Source: an uncultured beta proteobacterium
Lineage (GTDB): Bacteria > Pseudomonadota > Gammaproteobacteria > Burkholderiales > Burkholderiaceae
Assembly (NCBI GenBank): GCA_903845455.1
Contig: CAIMXN010000214.1
Location: forward strand, 1-7,046
Direction: 5' to 3'
DNA: 7,046 nucleotides
Shown: positions 1 through 5,677 of the stretch, piece after piece
Layout: each line of letters opens with the position of its first letter
How positions within the stretch are numbered: position 1 is the stretch's first letter
The notes under the pieces: model-generated
Seen by the model: only the letters and a program-made list of their open reading frames with translations
The model's database searches: none
Told to the model about the DNA's origin: nothing
Program-made: the position numbers and the translations under genes

Positions 1-1
1 C

Positions 2-343
2 AAAATGGAATACCCCATTGACCGATTCGCAATGGAAACTAAACGACAACTCGATGTTCTAGATCAACGTTTAGCTGAAAATGAATATCTGACTGGCAAG
101 GAATACACCATTGCAGATATCGCTGTTTTTCCTTGGTATGGCGCACTTGTTAAAGGATGGCTTTATGGAGCTGCAGAATTCCTCAGCGTAAACGAATATG
201 TGAACATTCAGCGATGGGCAGATAGAATTCTTGAGCGCCCTGCTGTAAGACGTGGTCGCATTGTTAATCGCACTTGGGGGGAGCCCAACGAACAACTTCT
301 TGAACGTCATGACTCAAGTGACTTTGAAAACAAATCGTTGTAA
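2..343 (+). CDS. yghU: YghU-type glutathione S-transferase, C-terminal part (5' end outside the window)
   Basis: This is the C-terminal, all-helical domain of a glutathione S-transferase of the YghU (Nu-class) group, which in E. coli shows glutathione-dependent disulfide reductase activity in the cytoplasm. The frame is open from the window edge: the codon before the first ATG (position 5) is a lysine codon, and this ATG matches an internal position of the family, so the thioredoxin-like N-terminal domain lies off-window. Visible landmarks, counted from that ATG, are YPIDRFAMETKRQLDVLD (3-20), the N-capping-box segment YTIADIAVFPW (34-44), and the characteristic tail ERPAVRRGRIVNRTWG followed by NEQLLERHDSSDFE. 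These agree closely with my recollection of E. coli YghU, including the length of the tail. The only neighbour visible is a convergent gene 86 bp away, so nothing can be said about an operon. Family assignment is confident; the substrate is not visible. Confidence 0.9.
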   Translation, partial: KMEYPIDRFAMETKRQLDVLDQRLAENEYLTGKEYTIADIAVFPWYGALVKGWLYGAAEFLSVNEYVNIQRWADRILERPAVRRGRIVNRTWGEPNEQLLERHDSSDFENKSL

Positions 344-373
344 AGATTAAATTGCGTTATGCGACAGCTGAGA

Positions 374-396
374 CTCGGCTTAAGGCCTGAGCTTTT
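374..396 (+). terminator. Possible weak Rho-independent terminator after the glutathione transferase
   Basis: An imperfect hairpin lies 30 bp after the stop codon: CTCGGC (374-379), loop TTAAG, then GCC, a bulged T and GAG (385-391), followed by C and four T residues (393-396). The short stem and short T-run make it weak, but the placement between two convergent genes is right. Confidence 0.35.
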
Positions 397-429
397 CCAT
401 ATTCAATACCTTTACCAATTACTTATGCA

Positions 430-933
430 TCAATTAATCTTGTGGGTAGATTCATAGTTAATCCACTGCGATTGAGCGGTCTGCATAAGCTCATACTTTT
501 CTTTATTTGCCTCGCCTATGGAAATTTTCCTAGACAACAAGTTCTCATAAACCAGATCGACTTGGCTATAAAAGCTCTGGTAGATACCCGCTAACTCCGG
601 CACAGGAAAATGACTGGATATTGCTCGACATTCATTTGTAGAGGCTAAATAGGCCATTAGCGCCTTTGCTTCTTCATCCGTAATTTTGTTTTCAGTAGTG
701 AATAAATTCATCTTATGATCTGACTTCGGAGCGATTTCAAATAACTCATTATTGACAACCTTTGCGGCATCACTCTTCTTGGTCTGATTGATGCAATTAG
801 TAAATTGCTTTTGTGCCTCAGATATTTGTTGACGAACGGATGGCTCTGACGGCGGCCTATTTGCTTGTATAGCAGAAATGGCTTTTGCTTCGCATTGCGG
901 TATTTCAATGAATGTCGATATGATTGCGGTCAA
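430..933 (-). pseudogene. Unknown small protein gene, 5'-truncated at the junction with purL
   Basis: I do not recognise this protein. The open frame gives 167 residues, but residues 1-31 (roughly 933-841) are the antisense of conserved purL codons and are unlikely to be native; the genuine part starts at about Ser32. From there it is hydrophilic and probably helical, rich in Glu, Lys and Gln, with two cysteines in the genuine part (in FTNCINQTKK and in STNECRAISSHF) and a C-terminal segment NKEKYELMQTAQSQWINYES. This resembles small exported helical proteins of betaproteobacteria, and I infer that a signal peptide was lost together with the 5' end; no hydrophobic leader remains. The reading frame is otherwise intact up to its stop at 430, which suggests a recent break. 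The ATG at 933 lies inside purL and has no reason to be a true start. It could be an expressed chimera, but a gene remnant is more likely. Confidence 0.6.
838..846. other. Breakpoint: purL and the unknown gene joined head-to-head, both without 5' ends
   Basis: On the plus strand, PurL-like sequence begins at DGSDGGLFACIAEMAF, whose codons start at 839. The codons just before it read Arg-Thr, where PurL proteins have a conserved Tyr-His before the Asp, and the frame closes at a TGA at 830-832. On the minus strand, the unknown protein continues up to about its Ser32 (codon 838-840), beyond which the frame is antisense purL. The two boundaries coincide within a few bases. No insertion sequence, tRNA or repeat is visible at the join. 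Confidence 0.75.
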
Positions 934-2161
934 TGTAGGCCAAGAAGCAGACTGGGGTGATGCTAAGAACTGGGCAGATCAGGTATCTGGTCGTCGCCAT
1001 GAGCAAACCTTGCGTGCGTTATTTAATGAAGAGCTCGGGGCAGTTATTCAGATTCGCAGAGCAGATCGTGAAGCCGTGTTTACTGTTCTCCGTAATCTGG
1101 GTTTAAGTGCCTACAGTCATGTCATTGCTAAACCCAATACCACTGGGCGAATCGAGATTTGGCGCGATGCTAAAAACATCTTCGCCGAACCCCGTGAAAC
1201 TTTACAAAAGATGTGGGCTAACACCAGTTATCAAATTGCGCGCTTACGAGATAATCCCGCGTGCGCTGATAGTGAATTTTCCCTCCTAGGTCAGGTTACA
1301 GACAAAGGGATGACGCCAACACTCTCATTTGATAGTGCGGTTGATGTTGCTGCGCCATTTATCAATCAGAATAGCAGACCAAAAATTGCTATCTTGCGCG
1401 AGCAAGGCGTTAATTCTCATGTGGAAATGGCTTACGCCATTAATTGGGCTGGTTTTGATAGTTACGATGTGCACATGTCTGACTTGCTTTCAGGTAAAGC
1501 GAAGTTAACTGATTTCCGCGGCCTGATTGCCTGTGGCGGATTTAGTTATGGCGATGTTTTAGGTGCTGGTGAAGGCTGGGCTAAGACCATTCTTTTTAAC
1601 TCGCAGCTAAGAGATCAATTCTCGTCCTTCTTTCATCGCGAAGAGAGTTTTGCTCTAGGTGTATGTAATGGCTGCCAAATGATGAGCAACCTTTCTGAAA
1701 TGATTCCTGGGGCTCAAGCCTGGCCTAAGTTCACACGCAATCAATCAGAGCAATATGAAGCGCGCTTGGTCATGGCTGAGGTAATGGAATCACCATCAAT
1801 CTTTACTCAGGGTATGGCAGGCAGTCAGCTACCCATTGCTATTGCGCACGGCGAAGGTTTTGCGAATTTTAGTCAGCAGGGTAGTCTGGAGCAATTGCAA
1901 CAGCGGGGTCTGGAAGTAATGCGCTTTGTTGATCACCAGGGTAATCCTACTGAAATTTATCCAATGAATCCGAATGGATCACCAAATGGGTTGACTGGCC
2001 TGACTACACCAGATGGTCGCTTTACGGTCATGATGCCGCATCCTGAGCGGGTGTTTCGGGCGGTGCAAATGAGTTGGTGCCCACCAGAATGGTTAAATAC
2101 TCCGGATGGCGCAAGCCCGTGGATGCGCTTATTCCGCAATGCACGGCGCTGGGCAAATTAA
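878..2161 (+). CDS. purL: Phosphoribosylformylglycinamidine synthase (PurL), C-terminal glutaminase fragment
   Basis: PurL converts FGAR, glutamine and ATP to FGAM in the fourth step of purine synthesis; the proteobacterial enzyme is one chain of about 1,300 residues. Only the last 427-440 residues are here. The fragment holds the end of the second AIR-synthase-like domain (ALFNEELGAVIQIRRADREAV, about 47-67), a linker with ARLRDNPACAD, and a complete class-I glutaminase domain from about residue 168. The nucleophile is Cys263 in GVCNGCQMMSN, with His388 and Glu390 in MMPHPERVFR; these match Cys1135, His1260 and Glu1262 of the enterobacterial enzyme. The ATG at 878 is a conserved internal Met, has no Shine-Dalgarno sequence, and PurL similarity extends back to about 839, so it is not a real start. 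The FGAR- and ATP-binding parts are missing, so this piece cannot make FGAM alone. It ends 8 bp before the next gene, with which it was probably co-transcribed. Confidence 0.95.
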   Translation: MAFASHCGISMNVDMIAVNVGQEADWGDAKNWADQVSGRRHEQTLRALFNEELGAVIQIRRADREAVFTVLRNLGLSAYSHVIAKPNTTGRIEIWRDAKNIFAEPRETLQKMWANTSYQIARLRDNPACADSEFSLLGQVTDKGMTPTLSFDSAVDVAAPFINQNSRPKIAILREQGVNSHVEMAYAINWAGFDSYDVHMSDLLSGKAKLTDFRGLIACGGFSYGDVLGAGEGWAKTILFNSQLRDQFSSFFHREESFALGVCNGCQMMSNLSEMIPGAQAWPKFTRNQSEQYEARLVMAEVMESPSIFTQGMAGSQLPIAIAHGEGFANFSQQGSLEQLQQRGLEVMRFVDHQGNPTEIYPMNPNGSPNGLTGLTTPDGRFTVMMPHPERVFRAVQMSWCPPEWLNTPDGASPWMRLFRNARRWAN

Positions 2162-2168
2162 GGTAAAT
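2162..2168 (+). promoter_or_regulatory. Ribosome binding site deciding the start of the spermidine synthase-like gene
   Basis: AGGTAAA directly follows the first base of the overlap with the purL stop codon. It is 5 bases from the ATG at 2170 but 11 from the in-frame ATG at 2176, which supports the earlier start and translational coupling with purL. Confidence 0.5.
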
Positions 2169-2169
2169 A

Positions 2170-2931
2170 ATGCTGATGGAATCTGTGACATTCTCGGAAA
2201 GTGGCGGGGTACGCTATTTACATTTTGGCAGTGAATTAATTCAAGGGGCGATGCGTATTCGTGATCCAGATGAAATCTACCTCGAGTACAACCAGCAAAT
2301 GATGGCCTGGCTGCTCTTTTTAGAAACACGCGCAGGTATGAAAGTGGCTCAATTAGGATTGGGCACCGGCGCTTTAACAAAATTTACTCACCGCTATTGC
2401 CCGGCAGTAAAATCGACTGTAGTTGAGCTCAATCCTGCGGTAATTATTTCTGCTCGAAGTATGTTTTTCACTCCGGACGATGATCGCCGACTAGAGACAC
2501 TACAAACTGATGCCAAGACTTTTGTTAAAAACGAACGGTATCGGGACTATTTCGATGCGGTCCAGGTAGATCTTTACGATGCGATCTGCGATGGTCCCTC
2601 TGCCAGCTCCTTAGAGTTCTATCAAGGATGTCGCAGCATACTAAAGGAACCGGGTGTGATGACTGTGAACTTATTTTCTCGGCATAAGAGTTTTAATATT
2701 AATCTTGAAAATATCTGCAAAGCTTTTGATGATCGCGTTTTACTCTTTCCTGAATCGCATGATTGTAATGTGGTTGCTATTGCGTTTAAAGGCCCCCAAT
2801 TAGAAGTAGAGTGGAAAGAGGTATCTAAACGAGCGAAGTTGATTTTAGAAAAAACCGGATTACCATCGAATACTTGGACCTCGGGACTGAACCGCGAGAA
2901 TGCCCGTCAAGAAACAAAACTGTCTATTTAA
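2170..2931 (+). CDS. Spermidine synthase-like, SAM-type Rossmann-fold protein
   Basis: The 253-residue protein resembles the core of polyamine aminopropyltransferases (SpeE). It shows the nucleotide-binding glycine loop QLGLGTGALTKF (61-72), the acidic ribose-binding Glu86 in VVELNPAV, an acidic residue Asp114 in TDAKTFV, and VDLYDAICDGP (133-143), which occupies the place of the catalytic DxxD segment of SpeE, followed by LEFYQGCRSILKEPGVMTVNL. It differs from E. coli SpeE (288 residues): the GGGDG loop is GLGTG, so the acidic residue there is absent, and the N-terminal beta domain is shorter. Such proteins are often annotated as spermidine synthase, but aminopropyl transfer is not assured; another SAM- or decarboxylated-SAM-dependent reaction is possible. 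The first ATG is preferred over the ATG two codons later because AGG at 2162-2164 lies 5 bases before it. The gene lies 8 bp after purL and has no promoter of its own that I can see, so loss of the purL 5' end may affect its expression. Confidence 0.85.
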   Translation: MLMESVTFSESGGVRYLHFGSELIQGAMRIRDPDEIYLEYNQQMMAWLLFLETRAGMKVAQLGLGTGALTKFTHRYCPAVKSTVVELNPAVIISARSMFFTPDDDRRLETLQTDAKTFVKNERYRDYFDAVQVDLYDAICDGPSASSLEFYQGCRSILKEPGVMTVNLFSRHKSFNINLENICKAFDDRVLLFPESHDCNVVAIAFKGPQLEVEWKEVSKRAKLILEKTGLPSNTWTSGLNRENARQETKLSI

Positions 2932-3785
2932 GAGTGTGTATTTGATGAATGGTGATGCAAAATAAGCCATAGGCCTGAAGAGGCTATCAGAAGCATCCCA
3001 AAAATACTCAAGTTATCTGGAAATTGATCAAAGATTAAATAGCCTAGGGCAGTGGCCCAAATCATTTGCAGATAGACTAGCGGTGTTAATTTATGCGGCC
3101 GCATCTTATAAAAGGCAAGGACAACCAATAGTTGCCCAAATCCAGCTAAGACACCCACGGCGATAAACATTCCATACTCATATAGTGGCAAGGGTGGAAA
3201 TTCTGCAGAAAATGGCAGGGCAAAAGTAAATAGAATGGCACCAGTTACCCCGCTATAAAAGAATGTGGTGTATGCCGAGTCCTGCACTAACTTTCTGGTT
3301 GAGAGTTGAAACAGGGCATTAAAGATTGCCATCAGGACAAGCAACAAGGCAGTAATGTGAAAAATTACAGACCCTGGTCGCGCAATAAAAAGAATCCCCA
3401 GAAACCCAACTCCAGCAATAAGCCATTCCTTTTTTTCTACTTTCTCGCCAAGAAATGGACCCGATAGAATTGCTACCCAGATCGGCGCAGTAAAAGCAAT
3501 GGAAGATGCTTCTGCCAGAGGTAGCCAATATAGTCCAATAATAAAAAGACTGGAGGTAATGGCGAGGAAGATAGATCTGAGAAGTTGTAGGGGAATATTT
3601 TTTGTACGCCAGAAATTCTTTCCCAAAAAATACCAGACTAAGGGTATAGAAAATAATAACTGTCCGGCAAACCGAGCCCAAGCTACCACTATAAAGTTAG
3701 TATCTTTAACCAGAATTTTAATTAAAGCATCGGTTGTTGAAAAACAGATGCCGCTGAGAATAAAAATAAACGCGGAGTAACTCAT
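2928..3785 (-). CDS. EamA/DMT-superfamily inner-membrane transporter
   Basis: The 285-residue protein has the regular pattern of about ten hydrophobic helices in two EamA repeats (about residues 3-137 and 143-277), the usual length for this family of drug/metabolite exporters. Family landmarks are the first helix with SGICFSTTDALIKIL, WARFAGQLL (36-44), the end of repeat one with PLAEASSIAFTAPIWVAILS (89-108) followed by GPFLGEKVEKKEW, and in repeat two PLVYLQMIWATALGYLIFDQ (235-254) and the closing GLWLIL. The C-terminal tail carries three histidines. The substrate cannot be read from sequence; characterised relatives export amino acids, nucleosides, SAM or amphiphiles. The start is the first ATG of the frame and has only a weak ribosome site. 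The gene is divergent from the envelope gene to its right and converges on the spermidine synthase-like gene, sharing four bases at the stops (TTAA). Confidence 0.92.
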   Translation of the reverse strand: MSYSAFIFILSGICFSTTDALIKILVKDTNFIVVAWARFAGQLLFSIPLVWYFLGKNFWRTKNIPLQLLRSIFLAITSSLFIIGLYWLPLAEASSIAFTAPIWVAILSGPFLGEKVEKKEWLIAGVGFLGILFIARPGSVIFHITALLLVLMAIFNALFQLSTRKLVQDSAYTTFFYSGVTGAILFTFALPFSAEFPPLPLYEYGMFIAVGVLAGFGQLLVVLAFYKMRPHKLTPLVYLQMIWATALGYLIFDQFPDNLSIFGMLLIASSGLWLILHHHSSNTHS

Positions 3786-3831
3786 TTATTCACGCGCTGC
3801 TTATCAATTTTGATCATCATCTGCATGAGTC

Positions 3832-3859
3832 ATGATACAGAATTTTTTAAGCAAGCCAA
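3832..3859 (-). promoter_or_regulatory. Candidate promoter of the EamA transporter gene
   Basis: Read on the minus strand there is TTGGCT (-35, 3859-3854), a 16-base spacer, and TATCAT (-10, 3837-3832). This would give an untranslated leader of about 40 bases before the ATG at 3785. Both hexamers match the sigma-70 consensus at only four of six positions, so this is a best guess. Confidence 0.35.
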
Positions 3860-4015
3860 TCTGGGTGAATAGCCCTTTCACAAGACTTAATTTAATCGTT
3901 CCGCTTCTTTCTAAAACTACTATTTAAACTCAAAGCGGTGTTTTGATTGCTCTAATGCAGGGGTGCTAAATATATTTTTATGGTTAGCATCACTTATATT
4001 GCTTAAAGCTACCAT

Positions 4016-4024
4016 TGTTATACT
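4016..4024 (+). promoter_or_regulatory. Extended -10 promoter for the BBP2-like barrel gene
   Basis: TGTTATACT combines the extended -10 TGn element (4016-4018) with a good -10 hexamer, TATACT (4019-4024). No good -35 lies at 16-18 bases, which fits an extended -10 promoter. Transcription would start near 4031, about 70 bases before the first ATG behind a strong ribosome site. Confidence 0.45.
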
Positions 4025-4047
4025 GAAAATCGACCCAACTTTCTACA

Positions 4048-4080
4048 TTAGTTATTTTCTTGATAACTGAAAGGGCCCTT
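4048..4080 (+). promoter_or_regulatory. Hairpin dyad followed by a 10-bp palindrome in the leader of the barrel gene
   Basis: TTAGTTAT (4048-4055) and ATAACTGA (4063-4070) form an 8-bp stem with one G-U pair and a 7-base loop. The perfect palindrome AAGGGCCCTT (4071-4080) follows immediately, and the ribosome site begins 8 bases further on. This could be an RNA structure governing translation or an operator pair just after the transcription start. There is no T-run, so it is not a classical terminator. Confidence 0.45.
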
Positions 4081-4087
4081 ATCGATC

Positions 4088-4144
4088 AGGAGGCGATATA
4101 TGAGTTTAAATTGTGAGGCAGCTATTCCTGTTTTTACGCCATGA
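4088..4144 (+). CDS. 14-codon leader ORF with a perfect Shine-Dalgarno, in phase with the barrel gene
   Basis: AGGAGG (4088-4093) lies 6 bases before the ATG at 4100, the best ribosome site in the window. The frame encodes MSLNCEAAIPVFTP and ends at TGA (4142-4144). The next codons up to the barrel gene's TTG starts remain open in the same frame, so a single stop codon separates this start from the whole barrel protein. It may be a leader peptide, the true start of the barrel gene broken by a nonsense change or sequence error, or a start used with read-through. It has no run of regulatory codons such as repeated His, Leu or Trp, so classical amino-acid attenuation is unlikely. Confidence 0.45.
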   Translation, partial: RRRYMSLNCEAAIPVFTP

Positions 4145-4177
4145 TTTGCTCAATTTTCTTTGATTTTGGTATTTGAT

Positions 4178-5341
4178 TTGAAGAATTTTTTCTTTGCTTG
4201 TTTTCTTACATATCTCTTTCTGCTTCCACCTTTAGTGAGATCTGAGGAAGTCCTAAATGACCACCCCTCCATGGGTGAATCCTTATCGCTCGATGAAAAA
4301 CCTTTTATTCTCGATATAGATGCTATGGGTCAAATCCAAGTTCAAGGTGTTGTGAGCGTCCTGGGTATGTCGCAGTCAAATCCAGTGGCTGGCAATGATC
4401 AACATTTAGTGGATATTTCTAATGCTCAGGCGATCATTCAGAAAAATACCGGCCTAGTACAGTTTTATATTCAAGGCGGGGCATACTCAACGCCTTCATT
4501 AGGAACATCCTATCAACGCGCTAATCGTCAGACTGTTGATAGCTTTGGATTTATTCCACTAGCATCGATCTCCTTAGCGCCAAATGATCATTGGAAATTT
4601 ACCGCCGGTAAGATCAATTCATTTGGTGGTTATGAAGATACTTTTACATTCCAAAATATCAATATTGATCGAGGGCTATTGTGGAATCAAACGAGTAATG
4701 TGAGCAAAGGTTTTGAGGCCGCCTATAAAAACGGCCCGGTTTCAACGTCGATCACACTTAATGATGGATTTTATTCCAATCAATTGAGCTGGATGGGTGC
4801 GTCTATTGACTACCAATTAAATGAAACTAGCAATACTCGGCTGGTATGGACGGGCGCAATTAAGGCAAGCTCTACTAATAACTTTATTACTCCAGTATTA
4901 CAAAATAATTCACAGATATTTAATGCTATTTATACTTATAAATCCAATCGCTGGAGTATCACGCCTTACTTACAGTACACCTATATTCCTGCAAATCCAT
5001 CCTTTGGTATTCTGACCAGCGCACAAACTACAGGTGTAGCTGTACTAGGAAGCTACCGTTTTTCAAATGATGGGACTAAGGGGTTTGTTCTTCCACTAAG
5101 ATTTGAATATATTGGCTCAAGCGGTAAGGGCAATCCCAATTCTCCCAATCTACTGTATGGACCAGGAAGTGCTGCATGGTCAGCAACTATTACACCAACC
5201 TACCAGTTTGATCGCCTATTTGTTCGCGTAGAGTTATCACTGGTTAAAGCATTGAATGCCACAACTGGTCAGGTATTCGGGTCAAATGGCTCGGCAACTA
5301 GTCAAACTAGGGCGATGCTGGAAGTTGGTGCGCTCTTTTAG
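4178..5341 (+). CDS. Outer-membrane beta-barrel protein, BBP2/OmpL-like porin
   Basis: I assign this to the putative beta-barrel porin-2 (OmpL-like) type from the segment WKFTAGKINSFGGYEDTF followed by NINIDRGLLWNQ (146-177 when numbered from TTG 4160), the GK..GYE...N...RGLL pattern of that family. It also has many alternating amphipathic strands rich in Tyr, Ser, Thr and Asn, and a C-terminal Phe (LEVGALF), the signal for BAM-dependent insertion. The frame has no ATG near its start after the TGA at 4142. I prefer TTG 4178 because it gives a classic signal peptide: Met-Lys-Asn, a hydrophobic stretch, then PPLVRS with probable cleavage before Glu-Glu. TTG 4160 would add six residues with an Asp before the charged region. 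Neither TTG has a good ribosome site; the only strong one precedes the in-phase ATG at 4100. Its role is probably diffusion of small solutes; the substrate is unknown. It converges on the small exported-protein gene, 9 bp apart. Confidence 0.78.
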   Translation: MKNFFFACFLTYLFLLPPLVRSEEVLNDHPSMGESLSLDEKPFILDIDAMGQIQVQGVVSVLGMSQSNPVAGNDQHLVDISNAQAIIQKNTGLVQFYIQGGAYSTPSLGTSYQRANRQTVDSFGFIPLASISLAPNDHWKFTAGKINSFGGYEDTFTFQNINIDRGLLWNQTSNVSKGFEAAYKNGPVSTSITLNDGFYSNQLSWMGASIDYQLNETSNTRLVWTGAIKASSTNNFITPVLQNNSQIFNAIYTYKSNRWSITPYLQYTYIPANPSFGILTSAQTTGVAVLGSYRFSNDGTKGFVLPLRFEYIGSSGKGNPNSPNLLYGPGSAAWSATITPTYQFDRLFVRVELSLVKALNATTGQVFGSNGSATSQTRAMLEVGALF

Positions 5342-5350
5342 TTACGTGAA

Positions 5351-5665
5351 TCACTTAGCAGCAGCGTTACAGGAGTGAAGCAATGCTGCAGAGAAGGCTG
5401 AAGTGAGGTTTCTTCTTAAGAATTGTGGGTTGTCAGTAACCCACGCAATAAAGTATTCATTCGACCGATCTAAACTCCACCCCGGCTGGCACTGCGCAGC
5501 AATATCGACATTAACATTTAAGTAACGCCGTAAATAAATCTTTTGTTGCTCAGATGTAGCCATGAGATAGGTGGATGGGTTATCTACACCTATTGATACT
5601 TGTGCATCGACATTAGTACTGAAAATACTGATCAAGATGCAGAGTGTAAATAGATTGGCTCTCAT
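5351..5665 (-). CDS. Small exported protein of unknown function with two cysteines
   Basis: I do not recognise this 104-residue protein. It begins with a clear Sec signal peptide (MRANLFTLCILISIF and on to NVDA, residues 1-21; probable cleavage before Gln22). The mature part of about 83 residues is short and probably periplasmic, with Cys59 (AAQCQPGWSLDRS) and Cys99 (LLHSCNAAAK) able to form a disulfide, plus a Tyr/Trp-rich centre (EYFIAWVTDNP). There is no lipobox Cys at the cleavage site. The gene lies 9 bp after the stop of the second barrel gene on the same strand; its ribosome site AGGA (5676-5673) overlaps that TAG stop, pointing to translational coupling. The arrangement suggests a periplasmic helper or partner of the barrel, but this is context only. 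Confidence 0.7.
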   Translation of the reverse strand: MRANLFTLCILISIFSTNVDAQVSIGVDNPSTYLMATSEQQKIYLRRYLNVNVDIAAQCQPGWSLDRSNEYFIAWVTDNPQFLRRNLTSAFSAALLHSCNAAAK

Positions 5666-5672
5666 TTAATTT

Positions 5673-5677
5673 TCCTA
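5673..5677 (-). promoter_or_regulatory. Ribosome binding site overlapping the barrel stop codon
   Basis: On the minus strand TAGGA contains the TAG stop of the second barrel gene (5677-5675) and the AGGA core of the ribosome site (5676-5673), 7 bases before the ATG at 5665. Ribosomes ending the barrel gene are placed to restart on the small gene. Confidence 0.6.

Larger units (their letters stand above)
3786..4099. other. Regulatory region between the divergent transporter and barrel genes
   Basis: This AT-rich stretch has no long reading frame or tRNA. Its left part holds a candidate promoter for the transporter. In the middle is a loose inverted repeat, CCGCTT (3901-3906) and AAGCGG (3933-3938), with a 26-base loop. 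The right part holds an extended -10 promoter, a hairpin dyad, a palindrome and a strong ribosome site, all directed to the barrel gene and listed separately. Confidence 0.6.

Noticed and set aside
780..840. Possible continuation of purL upstream of the breakpoint in another frame (a plus-strand frame reads GLIDAISKLL here)
   Set aside because: It superficially resembles the DAI..L segment before the SDGG motif of PurL, but the rest does not match and the same bases encode the coherent minus-strand protein; a frameshift is not supported.
708..908. Minus-strand frame of 66 codons
   Set aside because: It lies in another frame of the truncated small gene and of antisense purL; it is basic, has no recognisable motif and no ribosome site.
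1957..2380. Two minus-strand frames (1957-2139 and 2129-2380)
   Set aside because: Both are antisense to well-supported purL and spermidine synthase-like codons and show no protein-like features.
3319..3780. Frames of 120 and 93 codons inside the transporter gene
   Set aside because: They are out-of-frame or antisense readings of clearly coding EamA helices.
3901..3945. CCGCTT/AAGCGG inverted repeat as a terminator
   Set aside because: The loop is 26 bases and the T-run short; it also does not follow any gene, since both neighbours start here.
4821..5015. 64-codon plus-strand frame inside the first barrel gene
   Set aside because: It is an out-of-frame shadow of a barrel segment with no start signal.
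5341..5390. Bidirectional terminator between the convergent barrel and small-protein genes
   Set aside because: Only a 4-bp palindrome (GTGAATCAC) and a GCAGCA/TGCTGC pair with a 20-base loop are present, with no T-run.
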